Below are positions 1-5,909 of a stretch of 9,505 nt of DNA, piece by piece. Origin of the DNA: Elusimicrobia bacterium RIFOXYB2_FULL_48_7 (GTDB lineage: Bacteria; Elusimicrobiota; Endomicrobiia; CG1-02-37-114; XYA2-FULL-39-19); assembly GCA_001800495.1 (NCBI GenBank), contig MGVM01000222.1, positions 1 through 9,505 on the forward strand, in the 5' to 3' direction. The notes under the pieces are model-generated. The model had not been told where the DNA came from and did no database searches. It saw only the letters and a program-made list of their open reading frames with translations. The position numbers and the translations under genes were made by a program. The first letter of the stretch is position 1. Each line of letters opens with the position of its first letter.

Positions 1-1
1 T

Positions 2-511
2 TCCTATCACATACTTCTAAACGGCGCCAGTGACGCCGAGGAGCTGATAGGCGCCATCAAGGAAATCAAATCCTCGCTGCGCCTGTGCTCGGAATGTTAT
101 TCACCCACGGAAGGCGACCTCTGCGGCATTTGCAGGGACAATTCCCGCAACAGGGCCCTGATATGCGTGGTAAAAAACAGCTCGTCTCTCAATGCTATAG
201 AACAGACAAAGAAATTTAACGGGCTCTACCACATACTTGAAAAAGTCATCTCCCCGCTCGACGGCACCTTCCCTGAAAAAGAAAGGGTGAAGAAACTGCT
301 CCAGCGGCTTGAAAACGGCGTGACAGAGGTCATAATAGCCACCGACACCGATACAGAAGGCGAAATGACCTCGAACTATCTTGCCCAGCTCATAAAGGAA
401 AAGAACGTAAAAGTTTCCCGGCTTGGCTACGGCATGCCCCTGGGCGGCACCATTGAATACGCGGATGAAATCACCCTGTCCCGCTCCCTGGACGGCCGCA
501 AAGAGATATAG
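2..511 (+). CDS. recR: Recombination mediator protein RecR, 3' part (5' end outside window)
   Basis: RecR acts with RecF/RecO in the cytoplasm to load RecA at gaps and stalled forks. The reading frame is open from base 2 and gives 169 residues. Against the usual length of about 200, roughly 28 N-terminal residues (the first helix-hairpin-helix part) lie outside the window. The zinc finger is visible as CSECYSPTEGDLCGIC (Cx2C...Cx2C), near residues 30-45 of the visible part. The Toprim domain follows: ICVVKNSSSLNAIEQT, then YHILEKVISPLDG, the acidic ATDTDTEGE motif, and the closing GYGMPLGGTIEYAD and LSRSLDGRKEI typical of the RecR C-terminus. The acidic motif reads TDTDTEGE, where many RecRs have TNPTVEGE. 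The gene is GC-richer than everything between about 700 and 5700, so it looks like core genome beside an acquired region. Identification is certain; only the start is missing. Confidence 0.96.
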   Translation, partial: SYHILLNGASDAEELIGAIKEIKSSLRLCSECYSPTEGDLCGICRDNSRNRALICVVKNSSSLNAIEQTKKFNGLYHILEKVISPLDGTFPEKERVKKLLQRLENGVTEVIIATDTDTEGEMTSNYLAQLIKEKNVKVSRLGYGMPLGGTIEYADEITLSRSLDGRKEI

Positions 512-516
512 GTTCA

Positions 517-546
517 TTGAACATTTTCCGTTATTTTTAGTATAAT
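517..546 (+). promoter_or_regulatory. Promoter for tRNA-Asn
   Basis: A -35-like TTGAAC (517-522) and a perfect TATAAT (541-546) are separated by 18 bp, placing the start of transcription near 553, about 48 bases before the tRNA. It lies directly behind the recR stop, so the tRNA can be transcribed independently. The -35 is only a partial match; the -10 is exact. Confidence 0.6.
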
Positions 547-600
547 AATCCCCACAGTTCTTCAAATATAGTTCTCAAACATAGTTCTTTTAGTTCATAT

Positions 601-675
601 TCCCCGGTAGCTCAATGGTGGAGCGATCGGCTGTTAACCGATAGGTTGTTGGTTCGAGTCCAGCCCGGGGAGCCA
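601..675 (+). tRNA. tRNA-Asn (anticodon GTT)
   Basis: A complete cloverleaf can be folded by eye. The acceptor arm TCCCCGG (601-607) pairs with CCGGGGA (665-671), then discriminator G672 and an encoded CCA (673-675). The anticodon stem ATCGG/CCGAT encloses loop CTGTTAA, with anticodon GTT at 633-635 (Asn). The T arm GTTGG/CCAGC holds the invariant TTCGAGT loop. tRNA genes are favoured integration sites, and the 3' end of this one (cccggggag) is repeated at 5910-5918 at the far side of the AT-rich defence genes, which makes it the probable insertion site of an island. Confidence 0.97.
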
Positions 676-680
676 ATTAT

Positions 681-709
681 CTCAAAATCCGAACTTTTCG
701 GATTTTGGG
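681..709 (+). terminator. Long hairpin directly behind tRNA-Asn
   Basis: A 13-bp stem (681-693 with 697-709, including one G-T pair) closes a CTT loop and contains tccgaa/ttcgga in its upper part. It is followed by only a weak T run (gggttt). It could help terminate or process the tRNA transcript. Its ttcggatttt sequence recurs near 5893, so it could instead be island-derived. Confidence 0.5.
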
Positions 710-722
710 TTTAAATACATCA

Positions 723-760
723 GGTCTATATTATTTCGGTAATATAGGCCTTTTTTATTT
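723..760 (+). terminator. Strong Rho-independent terminator
   Basis: An 11-bp stem (723-733 with 740-750) encloses the loop tttcgg and is followed directly by TTTTTTATTTT. This is the clear end of the recR/tRNA transcription unit and insulates the downstream repressor promoter. Confidence 0.88.
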
Positions 761-795
761 TCTACAGTTCGTAATAGCAAAATTTCCCTACCCTC

Positions 796-825
796 TTGAC
801 AAATCATACATACGATATGTATAAT
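796..825 (+). promoter_or_regulatory. Consensus sigma-70 promoter of the repressor operon, probably leaderless
   Basis: The -35 TTGACA (796-801) and the -10 TATAAT (820-825) both match the consensus exactly, with an 18-bp spacer. The expected transcription start is about 832, immediately before the ATG at 833. No ribosome binding site is present, so the first gene is probably translated from a leaderless mRNA. A promoter this strong on a repressor gene implies tight repression in the resting state. Confidence 0.85.
806..822 (+). promoter_or_regulatory. Probable operator: dyad ATACATA-CGA-TATGTAT inside the promoter
   Basis: Perfect 7-bp inverted arms (806-812 and 816-822) are separated by CGA. 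They fill the spacer and overlap the -10 of the promoter. A third half-site ATGTAT lies at 829-834, over the start codon. The position is ideal for autorepression by the LexA-like protein encoded next. The sequence is not the E. coli SOS box (CTGT-N8-ACAG) nor the Gram-positive one (GAAC-N4-GTTC), so this is an inferred cognate operator. Confidence 0.6.
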
Positions 826-832
826 ACTATGT

Positions 833-1453
833 ATGAAAACACATTTAACTCCAAAACAACAGAAAGTATTAAATTCAATAAACGAGTTTCAAAGGACTGA
901 GAATCGGATGCCAAGCTATAAAGAATTGGCCGATGTCTTGGGCTACCCTTCAGTTAATTCAATCCAGCAATATATTAGAGCTCTCGAAAAGAAGAAGTAT
1001 ATTCAGATTGAAGAAAAAAGAGGGTTGAAGAATGTCGGGCCTATAGAGAAAAAAGAGGCAAATCAAGTGAATATTCCTCTTCTTGGGAGAGTTGCCTGTG
1101 GCGCCCCACTTTTTGCAGAGGAAAACTTAGAGGGTTATGTTTCTATATCAAAGAATCTTGTAAAAGATAAACCAAAGAACTTTTTTTTCCTCAGAGCACA
1201 CGGGAATAGCATGAACGATGATGGGATTGACGATAATGACCTGCTATTGATTGAAAGCCAATCTGTTGCCAATACAGGAGATAGAGTGCTTGCTCTTATA
1301 GATGATGAAGTGACTGTGAAAATATTCAAGCCACAGGCTGAATGCGTTGCATTATTGCCTAAGTCAAAAGACGAAAAGTATAAGCCTATTATTGTTTCTA
1401 AAGATTTTCGAATGCAAGGTGTTGTAAGAAAAGTCATAAAATTAAGCAATTAG
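833..1453 (+). CDS. LexA-type repressor with S24 self-cleavage domain
   Basis: The 206-residue protein has LexA architecture. Residues 1-68 form the LexA winged helix-turn-helix (LTPKQQKVLNSI at the start, then MPSYKELADVLGY and a recognition helix around VNSIQQYIRALEKK). Residues about 78-206 form the S24 peptidase. The self-cleavage site is VACG-AP (C89-G90), where classical LexA has Ala-Gly; Cys-Gly is also the site in UmuD. The catalytic serine is S126 (HGNSM) and the general-base lysine K163 (TVKIFK). By family knowledge, RecA-ssDNA filaments trigger cleavage and thereby derepression. The start at 833 begins directly at the predicted transcription start. Only 29 bp separate it from the ubiquitin-like gene, so it probably heads and controls that operon. 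Its AT-rich composition and island position argue for a dedicated local regulator and not the chromosomal LexA, but the latter cannot be excluded. Confidence 0.9.
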   Translation: MKTHLTPKQQKVLNSINEFQRTENRMPSYKELADVLGYPSVNSIQQYIRALEKKKYIQIEEKRGLKNVGPIEKKEANQVNIPLLGRVACGAPLFAEENLEGYVSISKNLVKDKPKNFFFLRAHGNSMNDDGIDDNDLLLIESQSVANTGDRVLALIDDEVTVKIFKPQAECVALLPKSKDEKYKPIIVSKDFRMQGVVRKVIKLSN

Positions 1454-1470
1454 AAAAAAATACTGTATAG

Positions 1471-1476
1471 AGGAGG
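1471..1476 (+). promoter_or_regulatory. Strong Shine-Dalgarno AGGAGG for the ubiquitin-like gene
   Basis: AGGAGG ends six bases before the ATG at 1483. It contrasts with the repressor gene, which has none, and predicts that the ubiquitin-like protein is made in greater amount per transcript than the repressor. The tactgtata just upstream resembles only half of an enterobacterial SOS box. Confidence 0.75.
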
Positions 1477-1482
1477 GAAATT

Positions 1483-1746
1483 ATGGAAAAAGAAAAACAT
1501 CCACATGAAAAAGAGTATACGATAATCGTAAACTCGAGAGAAAAAACTTGGAACGAAAAAGAAATATCGTATCAAGAAGTCATTGTGTTGGCATTTGGCT
1601 CCTATTCAGCTGATCCCAATATGGTTTATACGATTACTTATGCAAAAGGTGAGGAATCGCGGCCAAAGGGATCCATGGTGAAAGGTGTCAGTGTCAAAGT
1701 GAAAAACGGGATGATATTTAATGTCACACCAACTAATAAGTCTTAG
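1483..1746 (+). CDS. Ubiquitin-like protein (single Multi_ubiq-type beta-grasp domain)
   Basis: The 87-residue protein is one copy of the bacterial multiubiquitin domain. Diagnostic pieces are EYTIIVNSREKTW (residues 11-23), EISYQEVIVLAFG, the central VYTITYAKGEES, PKGSMVKGVSVKVKNGM, and the closing MIFNVTPTNKS. Family members often carry several such domains in tandem; here there is one. The C-terminus ends in NKS with no Gly-Gly, so either the family's own tail chemistry applies or the protein is processed. In the cytoplasm it is expected to be the modifier that the following E1-like enzyme adenylates at its C-terminus. The start is fixed by the AGGAGG at 1471. The last 26 bp overlap the start of the E1 gene in another frame, indicating translational coupling. 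Assignment by motif recall; no database search was possible. Confidence 0.85.
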   Translation: MEKEKHPHEKEYTIIVNSREKTWNEKEISYQEVIVLAFGSYSADPNMVYTITYAKGEESRPKGSMVKGVSVKVKNGMIFNVTPTNKS

Positions 1747-2896
1747 CCCAGACCTGAAAAAACTCAGGGATGAGGGGTATGAGATACAGATAATAAATGG
1801 GCATCTTCTTGTATATCATATCCCTTATGTAAATACAAAAAAAGAAATTGCCTATGGCATTCTTGTATCCCAACTTGATATGGCGGGTGAAAGGACAGCA
1901 AAACCTGGCAATCACGTGATATATTTTCAGGGAGAATATCCGTGTGATAAGGAAGGCAGTCCCTTGACCGGAATTCGGGATAAAAGCGAAAGAAAGAATC
2001 TTGCCGAAGGGGTACAAGTAGACCACTCTTTTTCTAATAAACCACAAAATGGCTACGCGGATTATTATGAAAAGGTTACTAATTATGTGAAAATACTGCA
2101 ATCTCAGGCGGAAGCAATCGATCATGCTGTCATAGCAAAAACATTTAAGGTAATCGAAGACGCCGAAACTGAAAGTGTTTTTAATTATCTGGATACTAAC
2201 TCAAGCAGAGCAGAGATTATGGGTATATCAGATAAGTTAAATATTTTGAAGATTGCTGTCATTGGTTTGGGTGGAACAGGTTCTTATATCCTTGATTTGA
2301 TTTCGAAAACAGGAGTTAAAGAAATTCATATATTTGATGGTGACGAATTTCGACAGCACAATGCTTTTCGCGCCCCTGGAGCATCTTCAAAAGAAACATT
2401 GAATATACAACCCAAAAAAGTTGCCTATTTTCATGAAATATATTCGAAAATTCGAAAAAATATTTTTCCTCATGAATATAATATTTCTGCTGATAAACTC
2501 GAAGTTTTATCAGAAATGAATTTTGTTTTCATATGTATTGATAACGGAGAAGCTAAAAAAGGAATAGTTGAAAAACTTTTGAGAGATAATATTCCGTTTA
2601 TTGATGTCGGTATAGGTGTTAATGCAGTAGAAGGTTCTTTGACCGGAAGCGTTAGGGTAACTACTGTAACAAATGCAAAGACAGATCATATAGGCAGTAA
2701 AATTGATTTTTCTGATAAAGGCAATAATGATTATGTTCAGAATATACAAATAGTAGAACTTAATGCATTGAATGCTACGCTTGCCGTTATAAAATGGAAG
2801 AAGCTATTTGGGTTCTATCATGACAAAGAAAAAGAATTCCATTCAGTTTACAACATTAATATCAATGACGTGGTGAATGATGATCATATCACATAA
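1721..2896 (+). CDS. ThiF/E1-like adenylyltransferase with DUF6791-like N-terminal domain
   Basis: The 391-residue protein has two parts. Residues 1 to about 165 form an N-terminal domain matching my recollection of DUF6791 (NHVIYFQGEYPC at 64-75, HSFSNKPQNGYADYYEKVT at 102-120). Residues about 172-370 form the E1/ThiF/MoeB adenylation fold: glycine-rich GLGGTG (182-187), IFDGDEF with D206, HNAFR with N214 and R217, K232/K233, and ICIDNG with D274. These are the ATP/Mg-binding residues, so C-terminal adenylation of the ubiquitin-like protein is the expected reaction. Only two cysteines exist, C75 and C272. The MoeB-type zinc CxxC pairs are absent, and no E1 catalytic-Cys domain is seen. The chosen ATG overlaps the ubiquitin-like gene by 26 bp; there is no strong ribosome binding site, consistent with coupled translation. 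Whether the N-terminal domain supplies an E2-like function is open. Confidence 0.85.
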   Translation: MSHQLISLSPDLKKLRDEGYEIQIINGHLLVYHIPYVNTKKEIAYGILVSQLDMAGERTAKPGNHVIYFQGEYPCDKEGSPLTGIRDKSERKNLAEGVQVDHSFSNKPQNGYADYYEKVTNYVKILQSQAEAIDHAVIAKTFKVIEDAETESVFNYLDTNSSRAEIMGISDKLNILKIAVIGLGGTGSYILDLISKTGVKEIHIFDGDEFRQHNAFRAPGASSKETLNIQPKKVAYFHEIYSKIRKNIFPHEYNISADKLEVLSEMNFVFICIDNGEAKKGIVEKLLRDNIPFIDVGIGVNAVEGSLTGSVRVTTVTNAKTDHIGSKIDFSDKGNNDYVQNIQIVELNALNATLAVIKWKKLFGFYHDKEKEFHSVYNININDVVNDDHIT

Positions 2897-3263
2897 ATTC
2901 ACTAAAAATATTCCTGACCTAATAGAAGAAGGAGTAATATATATTTCCATGGACTATTCCACGGCAATACATAAATGTTGTTGTGGATGCGGGAAAGAAG
3001 TTGTCACACCGCTATCACCAATGGATTGGCAGTTGGTATATGATTGGGAAACAGTCTCCTTGTATCCTTCAATAGCTAATTGGAGTTTTGAATGTGAATC
3101 ACATTATTGGATTATTAATAATAAGATCAAGTGGGCTCCAAAATGGACAAGAAAACAAATTGAGTACAATAGGAAGAAAGACAATAAAAATAAAGAAAAA
3201 AGTTGTAATAAGAAAATTAGGCCTTTCTCGGCACGGGATTTATTCAGTAAGAAATATTTTTGA
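2877..3263 (+). CDS. DUF6527-type Cys-rich protein of the ubiquitin-like cassette
   Basis: The 128-residue protein carries the hallmark of the DUF6527 family: STAIHKCCCGCGKEVVTPLSP (about 28-48), then SLYPSIANWSFECESHYWI (61-79). Candidate metal ligands are H32, C34-C36, C38, C73 and H76. This family is known from neighbourhoods of Multi_ubiq and ThiF genes and is thought to process or remove the modifier, but I cannot prove a catalytic activity from the sequence. The C-terminal third (from about residue 91) is Lys/Arg/Asn-rich and probably flexible. The start at 2877 (followed by a second ATG at 2880) overlaps the E1 stop by 20 bp, so it is translationally coupled as the last gene of the operon. 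No clear terminator follows. Confidence 0.8.
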   Translation: MMIISHKFTKNIPDLIEEGVIYISMDYSTAIHKCCCGCGKEVVTPLSPMDWQLVYDWETVSLYPSIANWSFECESHYWIINNKIKWAPKWTRKQIEYNRKKDNKNKEKSCNKKIRPFSARDLFSKKYF

Positions 3264-3462
3264 TTTTTAGTTATGTAGAAACATTGTTTAGAGCATGAAA
3301 ACATATATTGAGGAAGAATTAAAATTAAGGGTCCGATGGGTAAACTATCTTCCCATAACATTTCTACTATTACGGTAAATATATTGAGACTTTGGAAAAT
3401 CTAGGAAAATAAAGCAAGGGGGTTAAAAAATTGCTATAATAAAAATAACATAGGTTATAGCT
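3264..3462. other. AT-rich intergenic spacer between conjugation cassette and R-M module
   Basis: About 200 bp without a credible gene. It contains a weak imperfect hairpin (3336-3356, ATGGG-t-AA paired with TT-CCCAT, no T run) that could loosely end the upstream operon, and the methyltransferase promoter at 3432-3440. Confidence 0.55.
3432..3440 (+). promoter_or_regulatory. Extended -10 promoter of the R-M operon
   Basis: TGCTATAAT is a perfect extended -10 (TGnTATAAT). No recognisable -35 is present 17 bp upstream, as is usual for this promoter class. Transcription would begin near 3447. ATAG/CTAT half-sites at 3450-3453 and 3457-3464 follow between the start site and the ATG; they could bind a regulator, possibly the methyltransferase itself. 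Confidence 0.6.
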
Positions 3463-4512
3463 ATGAAAAAATTGTCTATGAAAAATAATATTTCAAAAGG
3501 TCAAGCTGAAATAAATTCTGTAAATTTTATTGATTTATTTTGTGGAATCGGAGCTTTTAGGATAGCTTTTGAGAAGGCTTGTAAAAATACGAATGTTAAC
3601 TCACAATGCGTATTTTCAAGCGATATTGATATCTATTGCCAAAAACAGTACGAAGATAATTTTGGTGAACTTCCGAAAGGAGATATAACTAAGATCAAAG
3701 CTAAAGATATACCGAATCATGACGTTCTTTTAGCTGGATTTCCATGCCAACCTTTCAGTATTATCGGGAATAGGCGTGGATTTGCCGATATGAGAGGTAC
3801 CTTATTCTTTGATATTGCAAGAATTATTGAAGAAAAAAGTCCCAGAGCGTTTGTGTTGGAAAATGTAAAGCTTTTGAAAGGACATGATAAAGGTCGCACA
3901 TTATCGCAAATATTAGAAACATTAAAAGGTATGGGGTATTCTGTTGATTACAAAATATTTAACGCGCTTAATTTTGGGCTTCCTCAAAAAAGAGAAAGGA
4001 TATTTATCGTAGGATTTAAGAAATCTTCCTCATTTGAATGGCCTTCAGAAAGTATTCCTATGAAATCTCTTTCCGAAATATTAGAAAGTCATGTTCCAAA
4101 GCATTTTTATGCTTCGGATAAAATATTTAAAAAGCGGCTTAAATTCTTAAAACAAAAACCTTCGAAAAAACCCATGATTTGGCATGAAAATAAAGCGGGA
4201 CATATAAGCGCATATCCATATTCATGCGCTTTAAGAGCTGGAGCCTCGTATAATTATTTATTGGTAAATGGGGAAAGAAGACTAACTCCAAGAGAAATGT
4301 TTAGATTACAGGGGATTCCTGATTCTTACAATATTATTGGCAACGATTCTCAAGCCAGAAAACAAGCTGGAAACAGCCTTCCTGTTCCAGTAGCGCAAGC
4401 TGTTATAGAAAATGTTTTAGAATCGCTTCAACGAGATACTAAAAATTATATACCTAAATATCGTTCGTTTGAAAAACAATTAATTCTATGTGAACCAGTA
4501 TATACTTTCTAA
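3463..4512 (+). CDS. DNA (cytosine-5-)-methyltransferase of a type II R-M system
   Basis: The 349-residue enzyme shows the conserved C5-methyltransferase motifs in canonical order. Motif I is FIDLFCGIGAFR (22-33, S-adenosylmethionine site). Motif IV is GFPCQPFS with nucleophile C95. Motif VI is ENV (133-135) and motif VIII QKRER (175-179). The variable target-recognition region spans about 186-268, followed by motif IX RRLTPREMFRLQG (272-284) and motif X QAGNSLPVPVAQAV (301-314). The short recognition region points to a single-specificity enzyme of M.HhaI-like size; the target cannot be read from the sequence. It transfers a methyl group to cytosine and protects the host from the endonuclease encoded next, whose ATG overlaps this stop by one base. 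An alternative start at 3478 would remove five residues without touching motif I. The weak ribosome binding site does not decide between them. Confidence 0.95.
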   Translation: MKKLSMKNNISKGQAEINSVNFIDLFCGIGAFRIAFEKACKNTNVNSQCVFSSDIDIYCQKQYEDNFGELPKGDITKIKAKDIPNHDVLLAGFPCQPFSIIGNRRGFADMRGTLFFDIARIIEEKSPRAFVLENVKLLKGHDKGRTLSQILETLKGMGYSVDYKIFNALNFGLPQKRERIFIVGFKKSSSFEWPSESIPMKSLSEILESHVPKHFYASDKIFKKRLKFLKQKPSKKPMIWHENKAGHISAYPYSCALRAGASYNYLLVNGERRLTPREMFRLQGIPDSYNIIGNDSQARKQAGNSLPVPVAQAVIENVLESLQRDTKNYIPKYRSFEKQLILCEPVYTF

Positions 4513-5246
4513 TGAAGAATCCAAAACTAAGAGTTGTTGATAAATACAAAGCCCCCTTCCAACTAAACAAATTTCCGCATAATTTTGCAATAGAGCTAGG
4601 GAAAGAGATAATTTATTTTCTTGCTTCTAGAGGAACTCCTCGGTTAGAAGGTTCTGATTGGGAAGAGATTTTTGCTCGTTTAATAAACGCACAATGGAAA
4701 CCTTCCAATGTTGGACTTGACGATATCGTTTTTGGGCAAACTGCATGGGGAGCTAAAACAGTTAAGAATCCAAATCCATTAACGGCTACGGCTGTACGAT
4801 TAATTTCGGGACGCAATTCGCCTACTTACTCATTTGGCGCAAGGAAAATTGTTAATTGCGACCCAAATGATTTAGGACAGCAGATACTTTCTATATGGAA
4901 TACGAGAGTAGTCGAGGTTCGACGGTCTTTTAAAAATCTCAGAACAGTTGTTTTGATTAAATCAAATGATTTGCTAGAACTTTCTGTTTTTGAATTCGAA
5001 ACCCAGGAATTTATTGTTCAAAATTATTATTGGGAATGGAATGCGAACAAAAATCTTATAGGATATAATTCAAAAACGAAAGAACATGTTTTTACGTGGC
5101 AACCGCATGGGTCTCAATTTACAATTCTTGAGAAAGTTCCCCAAGAGCGAATCTCTATCAGAATAAAAAAACCTCCAAAATTAGACAAAGAAACCATTCT
5201 TAAAACGTTAAAGTTTAGTAATTCTTGGATTCAGGTCATTAAGTAA
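4512..5246 (+). CDS. Putative type II restriction endonuclease
   Basis: The 244-residue protein is assigned chiefly by position: its ATG overlaps the methyltransferase stop (TAATG) and a Vsr gene follows after 4 bp. A plausible PD-(D/E)xK-like core can be traced: an early helix with E51/E52 (WEEIFARLINA), then D70-D71 in GLDDIVFGQTAWGAKTVK with K82 and K85. The usual acidic residue two before the lysine is replaced by glycine (GAK), so either another residue completes the metal site or the fold is a variant. It would cut unmodified target DNA, such as incoming phage DNA. I do not recognise a named specificity. AT-rich composition matches the methyltransferase, indicating that they travel together. 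There is no sign of truncation. Confidence 0.72.
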   Translation: MKNPKLRVVDKYKAPFQLNKFPHNFAIELGKEIIYFLASRGTPRLEGSDWEEIFARLINAQWKPSNVGLDDIVFGQTAWGAKTVKNPNPLTATAVRLISGRNSPTYSFGARKIVNCDPNDLGQQILSIWNTRVVEVRRSFKNLRTVVLIKSNDLLELSVFEFETQEFIVQNYYWEWNANKNLIGYNSKTKEHVFTWQPHGSQFTILEKVPQERISIRIKKPPKLDKETILKTLKFSNSWIQVIK

Positions 5247-5250
5247 TTTT

Positions 5251-5649
5251 ATGGATAACGTAACTCCAAAGATACGTTCTCAAATAATGACCAAGGTTAA
5301 ATCTAAGAATAATAAATCTACAGAATTAAAATTTATTCTGCTTCTTAGAGCAAACAATATAAAAGGCTGGCGCAGGTCGATTAAAATGATTGGGAATCCA
5401 GATTTTGCATTTCCAAATAAGAAATTAGCTATTTTTATTGATGGTTGTTTCTGGCACGGCCATAATTGCAGGAATTTAAAACCTAGACACAACTGGTCTT
5501 ATTGGGAGGATAAAATATTTAAAAATAGGAAGCGAGATATGCATGTAAACAAAACTTTAAAAAAACTAGGATGGAATATAATACGAATATGGGAATGTAA
5601 GTTAAATAAAGGGAAATGTATTGTTCATAAAATAGAAAGTTATTTGTAA
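5251..5649 (+). CDS. vsr: Very short patch repair endonuclease (Vsr)
   Basis: The 132-residue protein is a full-length Vsr. It nicks 5' of the T in T:G mismatches that arise when 5-methylcytosine deaminates, starting very-short-patch repair with DNA polymerase I. Visible landmarks are RSQIMTKVKSKNNKSTELKF (E25), GNPDFAF with catalytic D51, and IDGCFWHGHNC with H69. Zinc ligands are probably C66, H71, C73 and C116 (WEC). The segment NWSYWEDKIFKNRKRD and the final LGWNIIRIWEC complete the family signature. Positions 51 and 69 coincide with the catalytic residues of E. coli Vsr, although I63/D64 differ from the Thr/His I recall there. It begins 4 bp after the endonuclease stop and forms the last gene of the R-M operon, where it repairs mutations caused by the partner methyltransferase. 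Confidence 0.94.
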   Translation: MDNVTPKIRSQIMTKVKSKNNKSTELKFILLLRANNIKGWRRSIKMIGNPDFAFPNKKLAIFIDGCFWHGHNCRNLKPRHNWSYWEDKIFKNRKRDMHVNKTLKKLGWNIIRIWECKLNKGKCIVHKIESYL

Positions 5650-5666
5650 GGATAGTATGTTTGGTC

Positions 5667-5695
5667 CAATTCGGTACGCAGTGCGTTCCGAATTG
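5667..5695. repeat. Near-perfect long inverted repeat downstream of vsr
   Basis: Arms of 13 bases (5667-5679 and 5683-5695) pair fully except for one T-T mismatch, around an AGT loop. The outer arms are CAATTCGG/CCGAATTG and the inner arms ACGC/GCGT. No T run follows, so it is not a standard terminator. It could stabilise the R-M transcript end, or it could be a protein-binding or recombination-related site. Confidence 0.6.
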
Positions 5696-5909
5696 AAAGG
5701 TGCAGATAAAAAGCATGTCTTACAATCACTTACTCTCAGGTTTTTCATTAACCGTAATACTAATACGTGGAAGTTCGGATAATGGGATAATTGCCTCATT
5801 CCCGGGATCTGAATCCAAAGCGCAAAAGATACGGAATCTTGGGTTATTTCGGGTTTTTGACAGGCAAAAGTAGAAATAAAGCCAACAGAAAGTTCGGATT
5901 TTACTCTTA

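Noticed and set aside
101..565. Long reverse-strand open frame over recR
   Set aside because: It is antisense to a certain recR coding region with zinc-finger and Toprim motifs, has no family features, and runs through the tRNA promoter.
1461..1476. tactgtata as an enterobacterial SOS box
   Set aside because: Only one half of CTGT-N8-ACAG is present; the dyad at 806-822 is the better operator.
3336..3356. Hairpin as terminator of the ubiquitin-like cassette
   Set aside because: The stem is 7 bp with a bulge and no T run follows, so I do not list it as a terminator.
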